Source: Enterobacter sp. RHBSTW-00175 (GTDB lineage Bacteria; Pseudomonadota; Gammaproteobacteria; Enterobacterales; Enterobacteriaceae). From it: 64,000 nucleotides of DNA. The stretch is taken from NCBI RefSeq assembly GCF_013927005.1, contig NZ_CP055931.1:16793-80792 (forward strand), read 5' to 3'. Position 1 is the stretch's first letter. Every line of letters starts with the position of its first letter. Made by a program: the position numbers and the translations under genes. Shown one piece after another: positions 36,173-44,620 of the stretch. The notes under the pieces are model-generated. The model was not told the DNA's origin. It saw only the letters and a program-made list of their open reading frames with translations, and did no database searches.

Positions 36173-36463
36173 TCACCGCCGCCCCTCAATGACAAAGGCG
36201 CGATAGCGGGAACCGGCAAAACGGTGCGCAGCGATGGTTTGGTAGGCGGGGCTATGATACCAATCACGGGCGGCCTGCATCGTCGGGAACCGCAAAATTA
36301 CGGCCCCTTCGACGGGCGGCCCCTCCAAATGCTCCATCGCGCCATAAGCGGCGAGAAAGGTTACGTCGTGGCCATCGAACGATGGGCCGACGCCTGCAGA
36401 ATAGGTTGCGAGTTCTTCCGGATCGGTGGTTTCTTCGCGGGTGAAGACGACGAACGCTTCCAT
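36173..36463 (-). CDS. DUF1330 protein
   Basis: The product is 96 aa from ATG 36,463 (MEAFVVFTREETTDPEELAT); ATG 36,478 would add five residues. DUF1330 features are GAMEHLEGPPVEGAVILRFP, the MQAARDWYHSPAYQTIAAHR helix and the end GSRYRAFVIEG. It has a ferredoxin-like dimeric alpha-beta barrel fold with no established reaction. It lies 63 bp downstream of the HbpS-like gene on the same strand. Confidence 0.87.
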   Translation of the reverse strand: MEAFVVFTREETTDPEELATYSAGVGPSFDGHDVTFLAAYGAMEHLEGPPVEGAVILRFPTMQAARDWYHSPAYQTIAAHRFAGSRYRAFVIEGRR

Positions 36464-36525
36464 CTTAAAGTCTTTCATAAGGTCGCATCTGCAGGCCACC
36501 GCCGCTGGCGATGGCCTTAAAGTCG

Positions 36526-36957
36526 TCAGGCTGGCAGCTCGAACCCGATTTTCGTGAGTGCCTCGACGCACGCATCCTGATCCTGCTGATAGTTGCCTCC
36601 GGAGATGCCGATCCCGCCGATCAACTTCCCGTCTTCCAGGATCGGATAGCCTCCGCCGACAGCGACCATCCGGGGGCGATAGGCCAGCGGCGCCACTTTT
36701 GGATCGTTCGAAACATAGTCGTTCCAGACATGGGTGGGGTACCCAAACGAGGCGGAACTCCAAGCCTTGTCGATGGCAACATCGACGGTGAGAAACGGCG
36801 CGTCATCAGTGCGCTCGAACGCGCGCAGGTTACCGGTGGCGTCGACGACGGCGACCGCAGCCGGGATGCCGATTGTACGTGCCGCGGCGATCGCCGCGTC
36901 GATGAGGGCGACGGCGGTTTCGCGGTTGATCGAGGCGGTGGCAATGGATTTCGTCAT
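36526..36957 (-). CDS. HbpS/GlcG-like heme-binding-fold protein
   Basis: The product is 143 aa from ATG 36,957 (AAGGA upstream). The family pattern is INRETAVALIDAAIAAARTI, AVAVVDATGNLRAFERTDDA, the YPILEDGKLIGGIGISGGNY core, and a terminal QDQDACVEALTKIGF. Members include HbpS (heme and redox-stress sensing) and GlcG; the ligand is not predictable here. It is downstream of the reductase at 37,031 on the same strand. Confidence 0.87.
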   Translation of the reverse strand: MTKSIATASINRETAVALIDAAIAAARTIGIPAAVAVVDATGNLRAFERTDDAPFLTVDVAIDKAWSSASFGYPTHVWNDYVSNDPKVAPLAYRPRMVAVGGGYPILEDGKLIGGIGISGGNYQQDQDACVEALTKIGFELPA

Positions 36958-37030
36958 GAAATTTCCTTCGCCGTGGCGTAATCCGTCCGGCGTTCTTGAG
37001 GTTAGAAAAGACGTTCGGCGGTGGCAGTCA

Positions 37031-38041
37031 TCAGAAGCCTTCGAGGACAATCTTGCCTCTTGCCGCGCCACTTTCGATCAGTGCGTGCACCGTCTTCAGA
37101 TTGGCGGCATTAATTGGCGACAATTTTTCGGTTAGCGTCGTGCGAATTTTGCCGTCGTCCACCAGCACCGCCAGCGAATTGAGGATCTTGCCCTGCTCAT
37201 CCATGTCGGGCGTGCCGTAGAGCGACCGTGTGAACATCAGCTCGTGGTGGATCGACACTGCCTTGCGCTTGAACAGCATGACGTCGAGCGCCTTGGGATC
37301 GTCGATGAATCCGAACCGTCCTTGCGGGGCGATCAGTTCGGCGATGTCGGATGCATGCTGCTCGGTATGCGTGGTCGAGAACACGAAAGCGGGAGCGCCG
37401 ATGTTGAGCTCGGCAATCTGTGGCGCGAGCGGCCGAGAGTGGTCGATGACATGATGAGCCCCAAGCCCTTTAACCCACTCCTGGGTTTCCGGCCGAGAGG
37501 CGGTGGAGATGACGATGAGATCCGTGCGCTGTCGAGCGATCTGGATGGCGATCGACCCGACCCCACCCGCACCACCGATGATGAGGATCGCCGCCGCCCC
37601 GGGAACGGGCTTCGTCACGTCCAGGCGATCGAACATGGCTTCCCAGGCCGTCAACGTCGTGAGTGGCAGCGCCGCCGCTTCCGCCCAGTCGAGCGACGCG
37701 GGTTTACGACCGACGATCCGGGCGTCGACGAGATGGAACTCCGCATTGGTGCCAGGCCTTATGAGCGATCCGGCATAATAGACCTCGTCGCCTACCGCGA
37801 ACTGCGTCACGTCGGGGCCGACCTCTTGCACGATCCCGGCCGCATCCCATCCCAGCACTTTCCAATCGCCATCAGCGGGCGGCGTGCTGCTGCGGATTTT
37901 GTAGTCGACCGGGTTGACCGAGACAGCCTTCACCTCAACCAGGATATCGCCTCCTTCAGCGACAGGCCGAGGCAGATCAATGTCGACCAGAGAGGCGTCC
38001 TCGGCGATGGGTCCCGGAACCTTGTAACCAACGGCTTTCAT
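37031..38041 (-). CDS. Zinc-binding-ADH-family quinone oxidoreductase
   Basis: The product is 336 aa. The GroES-like half starts MKAVGYKVPGPIAEDASLVD and includes VSVNPVDYKIRSSTPPADGD and LGWDAAGIVQEVGPDVTQFA. The nucleotide-binding half has ILIIGGAGGVGSIAIQIARQ. No zinc-ligand cysteines are evident despite the family name. It matches the bacterial zinc-binding alcohol dehydrogenase subfamily TIGR02817, NAD(P)H-dependent reductases of quinones and enones. Upstream lie a LysR box and a MarR-type operator (38,145-38,188), the clearest double control in the island. Confidence 0.92.
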   Translation of the reverse strand: MKAVGYKVPGPIAEDASLVDIDLPRPVAEGGDILVEVKAVSVNPVDYKIRSSTPPADGDWKVLGWDAAGIVQEVGPDVTQFAVGDEVYYAGSLIRPGTNAEFHLVDARIVGRKPASLDWAEAAALPLTTLTAWEAMFDRLDVTKPVPGAAAILIIGGAGGVGSIAIQIARQRTDLIVISTASRPETQEWVKGLGAHHVIDHSRPLAPQIAELNIGAPAFVFSTTHTEQHASDIAELIAPQGRFGFIDDPKALDVMLFKRKAVSIHHELMFTRSLYGTPDMDEQGKILNSLAVLVDDGKIRTTLTEKLSPINAANLKTVHALIESGAARGKIVLEGF

Positions 38042-38137
38042 CGGTGTCTCCAGCTTGCTGTATCCTGAAGTCTTATCGATCAGATCGAAATTTCTTCCGA
38101 AATATACTCAGGATTTAAAGATTTCGCGTGTCAGACT

Positions 38138-38188
38138 ATGAAGGTATGCGCGCAACATATCCAATAGCGGTACGACATAGTTTCCATA
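38138..38188 (-). promoter_or_regulatory. LysR box D, TTGGAT/CATAGT promoter and MarR palindrome
   Basis: On the minus strand: TATGGAAACTATG (38,188-38,176), 9 bp, TATTGGAT with TTGGAT as -35, then 18 bp and CATAGT as -10. The palindrome TATGCGCGCAACATA (plus-strand 38,145-38,159) fills the -35/-10 spacer. Activator site upstream and repressor site in the spacer suggest dual control of the reductase at 37,031-38,041. Confidence 0.75.
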
Positions 38189-38414
38189 CCTCGGAGCCGG
38201 ATTCAGAAGTTTATCGAAAATAGCGGTTTATTGCTGTTCGGCGGGTGAGCATCCGGATGGAGGCGATAAGCGCCCAAGCGGTTGAGGAGTCGACCTCTCA
38301 GCGGTCGCGTTGGCAGGGGCGATCTCGCCCGCCGGTCTCACACCAACGTTGGCAAGCGACGGCGTCCGCTCGAAATCCGCTGACGGGGATACGCCTGCAA
38401 TGCCGATTCGAAGC

Positions 38415-38467
38415 TATCGAAACTATAGCTACAGGGTATTGGGAAATCATACTGGACTGACGCTATA
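38415..38467 (+). promoter_or_regulatory. LysR box C with TTGGGA/TATAGT promoter
   Basis: TATCGAAACTATA (38,415-38,427), 9 bp, TATTGGG (38,437-38,443), then 19 bp to TATAGT (38,464-38,469). It reads right toward the sulfite-oxidase-like gene at 38,647. The region between about 38,190 and 38,646 holds no other feature I recognise. Confidence 0.65.
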
Positions 38468-38646
38468 GTCTTCACGCATAACCACGACTCAAAATGGTCC
38501 AACACTTTTCTCTACGCTAATAGAGAATCCGGTATTCTGATTTTCAGTGAATTGGCTCGTTCGGCGGTTGTGCGCGCAAAGATCTTTTACAGAATTCTGA
38601 ACTGAATCAGGTTCTGGTCTGTCGTGACAAGCAAGGGGGTTTCGCT

Positions 38647-39001
38647 ATGGTCACCAGAGGTTTCACAGGCCGCGGTCCAGGCGGCGACCAGTCCGATCGG
38701 ATACCGCCGGGTCAGCATCTCGTGGAGAATTTCCCTGTTCTGACGGCCGGGCCAACGCCGAGCGTGGAGCCCTCCGATTGGAAATTCACCGTCAAGATCG
38801 GTCCGAAGCCCGTCAAAGTGTGGAACTGGAGCGAGTTCAACGCCCTACCGAAGACCAAGATGACCCGAGACATTCACTGCGTCACGTCCTGGTCCAAGCT
38901 GGATACCGCCTGGGAGGGCGTACTCATCGAAGACATCCTTGCAGATGCAGGGCTCGATCGGCCCACCGATTTCGTCTTGGCGCACTGCTACGATAATTAC
39001 T
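38647..39001 (+). pseudogene. Sulfite-oxidase-like molybdopterin oxidoreductase, 5' fragment
   Basis: From ATG 38,647, 118 codons survive before the transposon at 39,002. MVTRGFTGRGPGGDQSDRIP, then PGQHLVENFPVLTAGPTPSV, WKFTVKIGPKPVKVWNWSEF and the molybdenum-ligand cysteine region TRDIHCVTSWSKLDTAWEGV match sulfite-oxidase-like oxidoreductases (about 200 aa). The remaining 3' part, from AHCYDN on, is missing and does not reappear on the far side of the transposon. The frame continues nine codons into the transposon. Confidence 0.87.
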
Positions 39002-39034
39002 GGGGTCGGTTCCGGCTGAGGGCGAAATGACACC

Positions 39035-41932
39035 CTAAGCTTTCGGTTCCTTGGGCCAAAGATATTCGCCAGTCAGTAGAATGTGCGCCCAGCCCAATGG
39101 GGATATGTGGGGAAGAAATTCAGGGGGAACATCCAACCCTTCGTTCCGCCGCTCCGTGACGGCATGACCAAGATGGACGGTATTCCAGTAAATGATCACC
39201 GCAGTCAATAAATTGAGCCCAGCGATTCGGTAGTGCTGCCCCTCTGTCGTGCGATCGCGAATTTCCCCCTGCCTCCCGATACGGAGCGCATTTTTGAGCG
39301 CATGGTGGGCCTCTCCCTTGTTAAGACCGATCTGAGCACGCCGCTGCATGTCCGTATCCAGGATCCACTCAATAATGAAAAGGGTCCGTTCAATACGACC
39401 AACTTCACGAAGCGCAACTGCAAGGTTGTTTTGTCGTGGGTAAGAAGCGAGCTTGCGCAGGAGTTGGCTGGGCCTGATTTTGCCAGCGGTCATCGTCGCG
39501 GCACAACGGAAAATATCAGGCCAGTTCGCAACGATAAGATCCTCCCGGGCTTTTCCACCTACCAACTTGCGTAACTCCCTGGGGGTCGTATCGGGATTAA
39601 ATACGTACAACCGCTTCGATGGCAGATCCCTGATTCGCAGAACGAGATTGTAGCCGAGCAGGCTACTGGCTCCGAACAAATGGTCGGTGAATCCTGCTGT
39701 ATCGGCATACTGTTCGCGAACATGGCGACCGACCTCGTTCATCAGTAGTCCATCGAGAATATACGGTGCCTCGCTCACGGTCGCCGGGATCGACTGACAA
39801 GCGAATGGCGCGAACTGGTCGCTTACGTGAGTATACGCTTTGAGGCCGGGAACAGAACCATATTTGGCATTGACCATGTTCATGGCTTCGCCATGCCGCG
39901 CTGTCGGGAAAAACTGACCATCGCTCGATGCTGACGTGCCCATCCCCCAGACGCGTGACATCGGCAGTTTACCCTGCGCGGCCACCACAATTGCCAATGC
40001 CTGGTTCATGGCTTCGCTTTCAACATGCCAGCGGGCAAGGCGTGAGAGCTGCCAGTAATCATGCGTGTTTGTAGCTTCCGCCATCTTACGCAGGCCCAGA
40101 TTGAGCCCTTCAGCGAGCAGGACGTTGAGCAGACCGATCCGGTCGCGACATGGAGCCCCGGTTCTCAGATGGGTAAACGCATCTGTGAAACCAAGGGCTG
40201 CATCAACTTCAAGCAGCATGTCGGTAATCCGAACGGACGGCATTCGGCGATACAGATCCAGTATGAGTGCCTCGGCACCATCCGGCACGTCTGCTGTCAA
40301 CCTGTCGATCCGCAACGTTCCATCTTCTATGCTACCGTGCGGAATAGTGCCGTTACGGGCAGCCCGGGCCAGCCGCTTAAGAGCGATCGTGAGTCGCGCC
40401 TTTCTGTCTGCCAGCCAATCATGTGGGTTGGAAGGCACGGCCAGTTTTGCATTTTCCTGCGCCGCGATCATCGGCACCAGTACCTGCTTGAGGTCACCAT
40501 AGCGGCGCGAATGAGCGAGCCAGACATCTCCGGAACGAAAAGCATCCCGGAGGTGAAAGAGTACCGCCACTTCCCAAAGACGGGTATCTCCTTTTTCCTG
40601 AGCTCGTAAATGACGGTTCCATTTGGAGCTGGGCCGCAGGAAACGCCTTTCTGGCGATGCAACACCTTTCATCTCTCCGATCGACAAAGCTGCTGCTACC
40701 AATGGTCCGGCGACCGGCGCGGCTTCGAGCTTCAGACAGCGCAACATGCGGGGCGCATAACGACGAAAGCGATGGTATCCCTGCCCGACATATGCAAGAG
40801 GCTCATCGGCTAGCGTGTTGCTGAGTTGAGTCCCTGTCGCTACCAGTTGAGCGAGCCGGTCCCATGCAACCGAACTGGCGACAGCCATCTCCAGCGGGGT
40901 TCCGTCACTGCGGGCCTCAAGCAACGAAGCTCCCAGCGCGGTGAAGGTACGGATCGTATCCGTGAGTGTGGCTTTAGAGCCGGAAATTGTTTCGTCATGC
41001 TGGCGCTTCGCTTCCCGCCAGGTTTTTCCTACGATCCTGTCATGGGTTTCGACTATGGCATCAGCAATCGCCGCTTCCCACTCCACAACACAGACGGCAA
41101 GGATCGCCCAGCGGCGGTCCGAAGTGATGTCACGCAAACCGTCGGTGAAGTAGCGTTCACCCTGCCGACGCAGCCGGGCAATGCGATGGGCAGGTATGCT
41201 GGCCAAAGCACTATGATTGATATTCAGGGTACGCAGAAATTCGAGCCTGTCGAGCAAACGGTTAGCAGCAGCCGAGTTGTTACCAACCTCGAAGTTGCGA
41301 AGCCAGATGAAACGACTGATATTGCCGGCGAGCATTTCACTCAGAAGTTTGTCCAGGTGATCGCGAACATCCGCTGTTAAATTTTCCGCAATCCGCGTTT
41401 CAATCCGCCGCTCAGCGGCGACCAGAGCATCCGCGCACAAGCGCTCGATTGTCGATACTGCGGGCAGAATGGTGGAAGTTTCCCGACACCGCACAATAAA
41501 ACGATGAGCAAGATCCTCGTTTGATCTGGCATCTTCGGCCTGGCCGAAAGTCCACTCCCGCAGATCACGGGCACCACGGCCCGTGAAGGTCTTGTAGCCG
41601 TAAATTTCGCGCAGCGTGTCCATGTGCTGCTGACGGGTTTGGCGCCGTGTGGCATAAGTGAGAAGCGCATCAGCCGGAACTCCAAGCTGAGCACCGACGA
41701 AGGAAAGGACTTCACGCGGGATCATCTCACCAGGAGCCAGTGCACGGCCCGGATATCGTAAGGCACAAAGTTGCAGGGCAAAGCCAATCCTGTTTTCCGG
41801 TCTGCGGCGCTGCCTAATGTTTTCCAGGTCATCATCGCCCAGCGTGTAGAACTTCAGTAGCGACAGTTCGTCCGTGGGCAGATCGAACAGCGCTGCTCGC
41901 TGCCGTTCGGTGAAAATATGGCGTCGTGACAT
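39035..41932 (-). CDS. tnpA: Tn3-family transposase (Tn163/Tn5393-like)
   Basis: The product is 965 aa. It begins MSRRHIFTERQRAALFDLPT. The catalytic half includes THVSDQFAPFACQSIPATVS, DGLLMNEVGRHVREQYADTA and LASYPRQNNLAVALREVGRI, matching the DDE region of the family. It is clearly different from the Tn21-type TnpA at 24,875 (shared motifs only). The stop is inside the left terminal repeat. It is apparently intact. Confidence 0.94.
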   Translation of the reverse strand: MSRRHIFTERQRAALFDLPTDELSLLKFYTLGDDDLENIRQRRRPENRIGFALQLCALRYPGRALAPGEMIPREVLSFVGAQLGVPADALLTYATRRQTRQQHMDTLREIYGYKTFTGRGARDLREWTFGQAEDARSNEDLAHRFIVRCRETSTILPAVSTIERLCADALVAAERRIETRIAENLTADVRDHLDKLLSEMLAGNISRFIWLRNFEVGNNSAAANRLLDRLEFLRTLNINHSALASIPAHRIARLRRQGERYFTDGLRDITSDRRWAILAVCVVEWEAAIADAIVETHDRIVGKTWREAKRQHDETISGSKATLTDTIRTFTALGASLLEARSDGTPLEMAVASSVAWDRLAQLVATGTQLSNTLADEPLAYVGQGYHRFRRYAPRMLRCLKLEAAPVAGPLVAAALSIGEMKGVASPERRFLRPSSKWNRHLRAQEKGDTRLWEVAVLFHLRDAFRSGDVWLAHSRRYGDLKQVLVPMIAAQENAKLAVPSNPHDWLADRKARLTIALKRLARAARNGTIPHGSIEDGTLRIDRLTADVPDGAEALILDLYRRMPSVRITDMLLEVDAALGFTDAFTHLRTGAPCRDRIGLLNVLLAEGLNLGLRKMAEATNTHDYWQLSRLARWHVESEAMNQALAIVVAAQGKLPMSRVWGMGTSASSDGQFFPTARHGEAMNMVNAKYGSVPGLKAYTHVSDQFAPFACQSIPATVSEAPYILDGLLMNEVGRHVREQYADTAGFTDHLFGASSLLGYNLVLRIRDLPSKRLYVFNPDTTPRELRKLVGGKAREDLIVANWPDIFRCAATMTAGKIRPSQLLRKLASYPRQNNLAVALREVGRIERTLFIIEWILDTDMQRRAQIGLNKGEAHHALKNALRIGRQGEIRDRTTEGQHYRIAGLNLLTAVIIYWNTVHLGHAVTERRNEGLDVPPEFLPHISPLGWAHILLTGEYLWPKEPKA

Positions 41933-42026
41933 ACAAATTCGTCCCTTTTGAAGTATAGTCTGTTTTGGACAACAGCCAGCCCATATAAATCAGGGCGTTC
42001 CGATACAAAAATCCAGGAGGGTTCAA
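41933..42026. promoter_or_regulatory. Probable res site and divergent promoters
   Basis: The 94-bp gap between divergent tnpA and tnpR is the place where this transposon group carries its resolution site. TAGTCTGTTTTGGACAACAG contains a partial inverted repeat. Subsites were not resolved. CAGGAGGGTT is the ribosome-binding site of tnpR. Confidence 0.45.
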
Positions 42027-42632
42027 TTGGGACATCGTGCCGCCATTTACTGCCGGGTTTCAACAGCGGATCAGTCTTGTGAACGCCAGGAATTTGATCT
42101 GCGAGCCTTCGCCGGCCGTGCCGGCTACGACGTGGTGGGAATATTTAAGGAAACAGGTTCAGGAACTAAACTCGACCGGGCCGAGCGAAAGAAAGTCCTG
42201 GCGCTTGCCCAGTCCAGACAAATTGATGCAATCCTGGTCACTGAGCTTTCCCGGTGGGGGCGCTCGACGCTCGATCTGCTCAATACGCTACGTGAACTGG
42301 AGAACTGGAAGGTTTCCGTGATAGCCATGAATGGAATGGCGTTCGATCTTTCGTCGCCGTATGGACGAATGCTGGCGACGTTTCTTTCCGGCATTGCGGA
42401 GTTTGAGCGGGATCTCATCAGCGAGCGGGTCAAGTCAGGCCTTGCTGTTGCGAAGGCACGTGGTAAGAGGCTTGGTCGTCAGGCCGGAGTGCGACCAAAA
42501 TCAGACCGACTTTTGCCTAAGGTGGTTGCGATGAGGGCCGAGGGACGCAGCTATCGCTGGATCGCACGCGAGCTCGGTATCAGCAAGAATACCGTCGCTG
42601 ACATCGTGCAACGACACAGAGCTAACGCTTAG
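42027..42632 (+). CDS. tnpR: Serine resolvase TnpR of the Tn163/Tn5393-like transposon
   Basis: The product is 201 aa from TTG 42,027 with AGGAGGG upstream. The catalytic serine is in AAIYCRVSTADQSCERQEFD. Also seen are ELSRWGRSTLDLLNTLRELE and EFERDLISERVKSGLAVAKA. The C-terminal helix-turn-helix is SYRWIARELGISKNTVADIV. It is divergent from tnpA and ends within the right terminal repeat. Confidence 0.93.
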   Translation: MGHRAAIYCRVSTADQSCERQEFDLRAFAGRAGYDVVGIFKETGSGTKLDRAERKKVLALAQSRQIDAILVTELSRWGRSTLDLLNTLRELENWKVSVIAMNGMAFDLSSPYGRMLATFLSGIAEFERDLISERVKSGLAVAKARGKRLGRQAGVRPKSDRLLPKVVAMRAEGRSYRWIARELGISKNTVADIVQRHRANA

Positions 42633-42665
42633 GGTGTCATTTCGCCCTCAGCCGGAACCGACCCC

Positions 42666-42980
42666 AAGCACGGTGTCCAGTTCAGGAGCCTCACCGACTC
42701 CATCGACACCGGCACACCATCCGGGCGGTTCTTCTTCCACGTCATGGCGAGCCTTGCCGAAATGGAGCGCGAGCTGACCGTCGAGCGCACCCGCGCCGGG
42801 CTGGAAGTCGCCAAGCAGCTCGGCCGCAAAGGCGGCCGCAAGCCGAAGATGACCGACAGCAAGATCGAGTCGGCCAAGAAGCTGCTGGCCAGCGGGGTGC
42901 CGCCCAAGGACGTGGCCAAGAACCTCGGCGTGTCCATTCCGACGCTGTACCGCTGGGTGCCAGCCTCCACGCACGCTTAG
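42666..42980 (+). pseudogene. tnpR: tnpR 3' fragment
   Basis: The frame encodes the last 104 residues of the resolvase at 30,474-31,031, identical from KHGVQFRSLTDSIDTGTPSG to the stop. The catalytic N-terminus is gone. The break falls at the right end of the Tn163/Tn5393-like transposon, which must have inserted into this gene. Confidence 0.92.
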
Positions 42981-42992
42981 CGTGCTTTATTT

Positions 42993-44319
42993 AATGAGAT
43001 GGTCACTCCCTCCTTCCCGGTACTATGCTGAGGACAGGCTTTCATTCGGAGAACTATCATGGAAAACATTGCGCTCATTGGTATCGATCTGGGTAAAAAC
43101 TCTTTCCATATTCATTGCCAGGATCGTCGCGGGAAGGCTGTTTACCGTAAAAAATTTACCCGGCCAAAGTTGATCGAATTTTTGGCGACATGCCCCGCTA
43201 CAACCATCGCAATGGAAGCCTGTGGCGGTTCTCACTTTATGGCACGCAAGTTGGAAGAGTTGGGGCATTCCCCAAAGCTGATATCACCACAATTTGTCCG
43301 CCCGTTCGTTAAAAGCAATAAAAACGACTTTGTCGACGCCGAAGCTATTTGTGAAGCTGCATCGCGTCCGTCTATGCGTTTTGTGCAGCCCAGAACGGAA
43401 TCTCAGCAGGCAATGCGGGCTCTGCATCGTGTCCGTGAATCCCTGGTTCAGGATAAGGTAAAAACAACCAATCAAATGCATGCTTTTCTGCTGGAATTTG
43501 GCATTAGCGTTCCCCGAGGAGCTGCCGTTATTAGCCGACTGAGTACCATTCTTGAGGATAATAGTTTGCCTCTTTACCTCAGCCAGTTATTGCTGAAATT
43601 ACAACAGCATTATCACTATCTTGTTGAGCAGATTAAAGATTTGGAATCCCAGTTGAAACGAAAGTTGGACGAAGATGAGGTTGGACAGCGCTTGCTGAGC
43701 ATTCCCTGCGTCGGAACACTGACAGCGAGTACTATTTCAACTGAGATTGGCGACGGGAAGCAGTACGCCAGCAGCCGTGACTTTGCGGCGGCAACAGGGC
43801 TTGTACCTCGGCAGTACAGCACGGGAGGTAGGACGACATTGCTGGGAATTAGTAAGCGAGGTAATAAAAAGATCCGAACTTTGTTGGTTCAATGTGCCAG
43901 GGTATTCATACAAAAACTGGAACACCAGTCTGGCAAATTGGCCGATTGGGTCAGGGATTTACTGTGCCGGAAAAGCAACTTTGTCGTCACTTGTGCTCTG
44001 GCAAACAAGCTGGCCAGAATAGCCTGGGCCCTAACGGCACGACAGCAAACTTATGTAGCATAACGGCAGAAATACACCGGTTTAAAGAATTACTGATCTG
44101 GTTTTGCGAATACTGATATTGATGATACTAACGGCCCACCGGCCTGTTGAGGAACCTGTAAAACGGAAAGGCTCATTGAAGCCGTATATTTTCTGGAGGT
44201 TCATCAGGCGCGGAACTCATCAAGGCGCGGGAATAAAATCCCATTCAGACGCCGGATAGATTCAAGCAAGCCAACTTGTCGTCAAAATCGGTGTTGCAAA
44301 AACGGGAGTGACCATAGAT
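42993..44319 (+). mobile_element. IS4321/IS5075-type IS, copy 4
   Basis: 1,327 bp, inserted at the tnpR-side terminal repeat. It has the GGTACTATGC leader variant shared with copy 1. Confidence 0.9.
43059..44063 (+). CDS. tnpA: IS110/IS1111-type transposase, copy 4
   Basis: The 334-aa protein is identical to the product of copy 1. The guide-RNA candidate tail is at 44,064-44,319. Confidence 0.95.
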   Translation: MENIALIGIDLGKNSFHIHCQDRRGKAVYRKKFTRPKLIEFLATCPATTIAMEACGGSHFMARKLEELGHSPKLISPQFVRPFVKSNKNDFVDAEAICEAASRPSMRFVQPRTESQQAMRALHRVRESLVQDKVKTTNQMHAFLLEFGISVPRGAAVISRLSTILEDNSLPLYLSQLLLKLQQHYHYLVEQIKDLESQLKRKLDEDEVGQRLLSIPCVGTLTASTISTEIGDGKQYASSRDFAAATGLVPRQYSTGGRTTLLGISKRGNKKIRTLLVQCARVFIQKLEHQSGKLADWVRDLLCRKSNFVVTCALANKLARIAWALTARQQTYVA

Positions 44320-44340
44320 TCCGTTTTCTGAGACGTCCCC

Positions 44341-44620
44341 TAGCTGGCTTATCAGGCAGATTCCGGACCGCTTTTTTGACGTTTTATCCGGAACCGAATG
44401 CGCGGAAATTGATGGTATTGCGCATGACGGTTTACTGCATGATACTGAACACAAGACAGCATACCCTGTTGCAGGAAGAGGTTTCCGAAAGGTGGATAAC
44501 TGATCGGATGCTATCAGTCCATCACATCATCATGGCACCGACAGTTCCCGGACCCCATCCCCGACAGCATCAGAACCAATATCCTCCCGCTATGCGGTGT
44601 ATTTAACGAGAGAGTCATAA
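44341..44620 (+). other. Junction region before sigZ; possible gene remnant
   Basis: Immediately after the transposon end a stop-free stretch (44,342-44,500) reads LIRQIPDRFFDVLSGTECAE and ends in a stop. I do not recognise it, but it could be the 3' end of a gene cut by the transposon. The remaining 120 bp carry no clear feature except the presumed sigZ promoter. Base composition drops to enterobacterial level here. Confidence 0.35.

Larger units (their letters stand above)
39002..42665. mobile_element. Tn3-family transposon, Tn163/Tn5393-like, without passengers
   Basis: 3,664 bp with 38-bp terminal repeats (39,002-39,039 starting GGGGTCGGTTCCGGCTGAGG; inverted at 42,628-42,665). It encodes only divergent tnpA and tnpR. 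The flanking 5-mers differ (TTACT left, AAGCA right), and the flanks belong to different genes (sulfite-oxidase-like left, tnpR of a Tn21-type element right). The locus was therefore rearranged after insertion. Confidence 0.92.
42666..44340. mobile_element. tnpR-end fragment of a second Tn21-type transposon with IS copy 4
   Basis: The 315-bp 3' part of tnpR (equal in extent to 30,717-31,031) is followed by the inner repeat (42,976-42,992), IS copy 4 and the outer repeat (44,320-44,340, with one change: GACGTCCCC). It is truncated on the left by the Tn163/Tn5393-like element. Confidence 0.9.
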
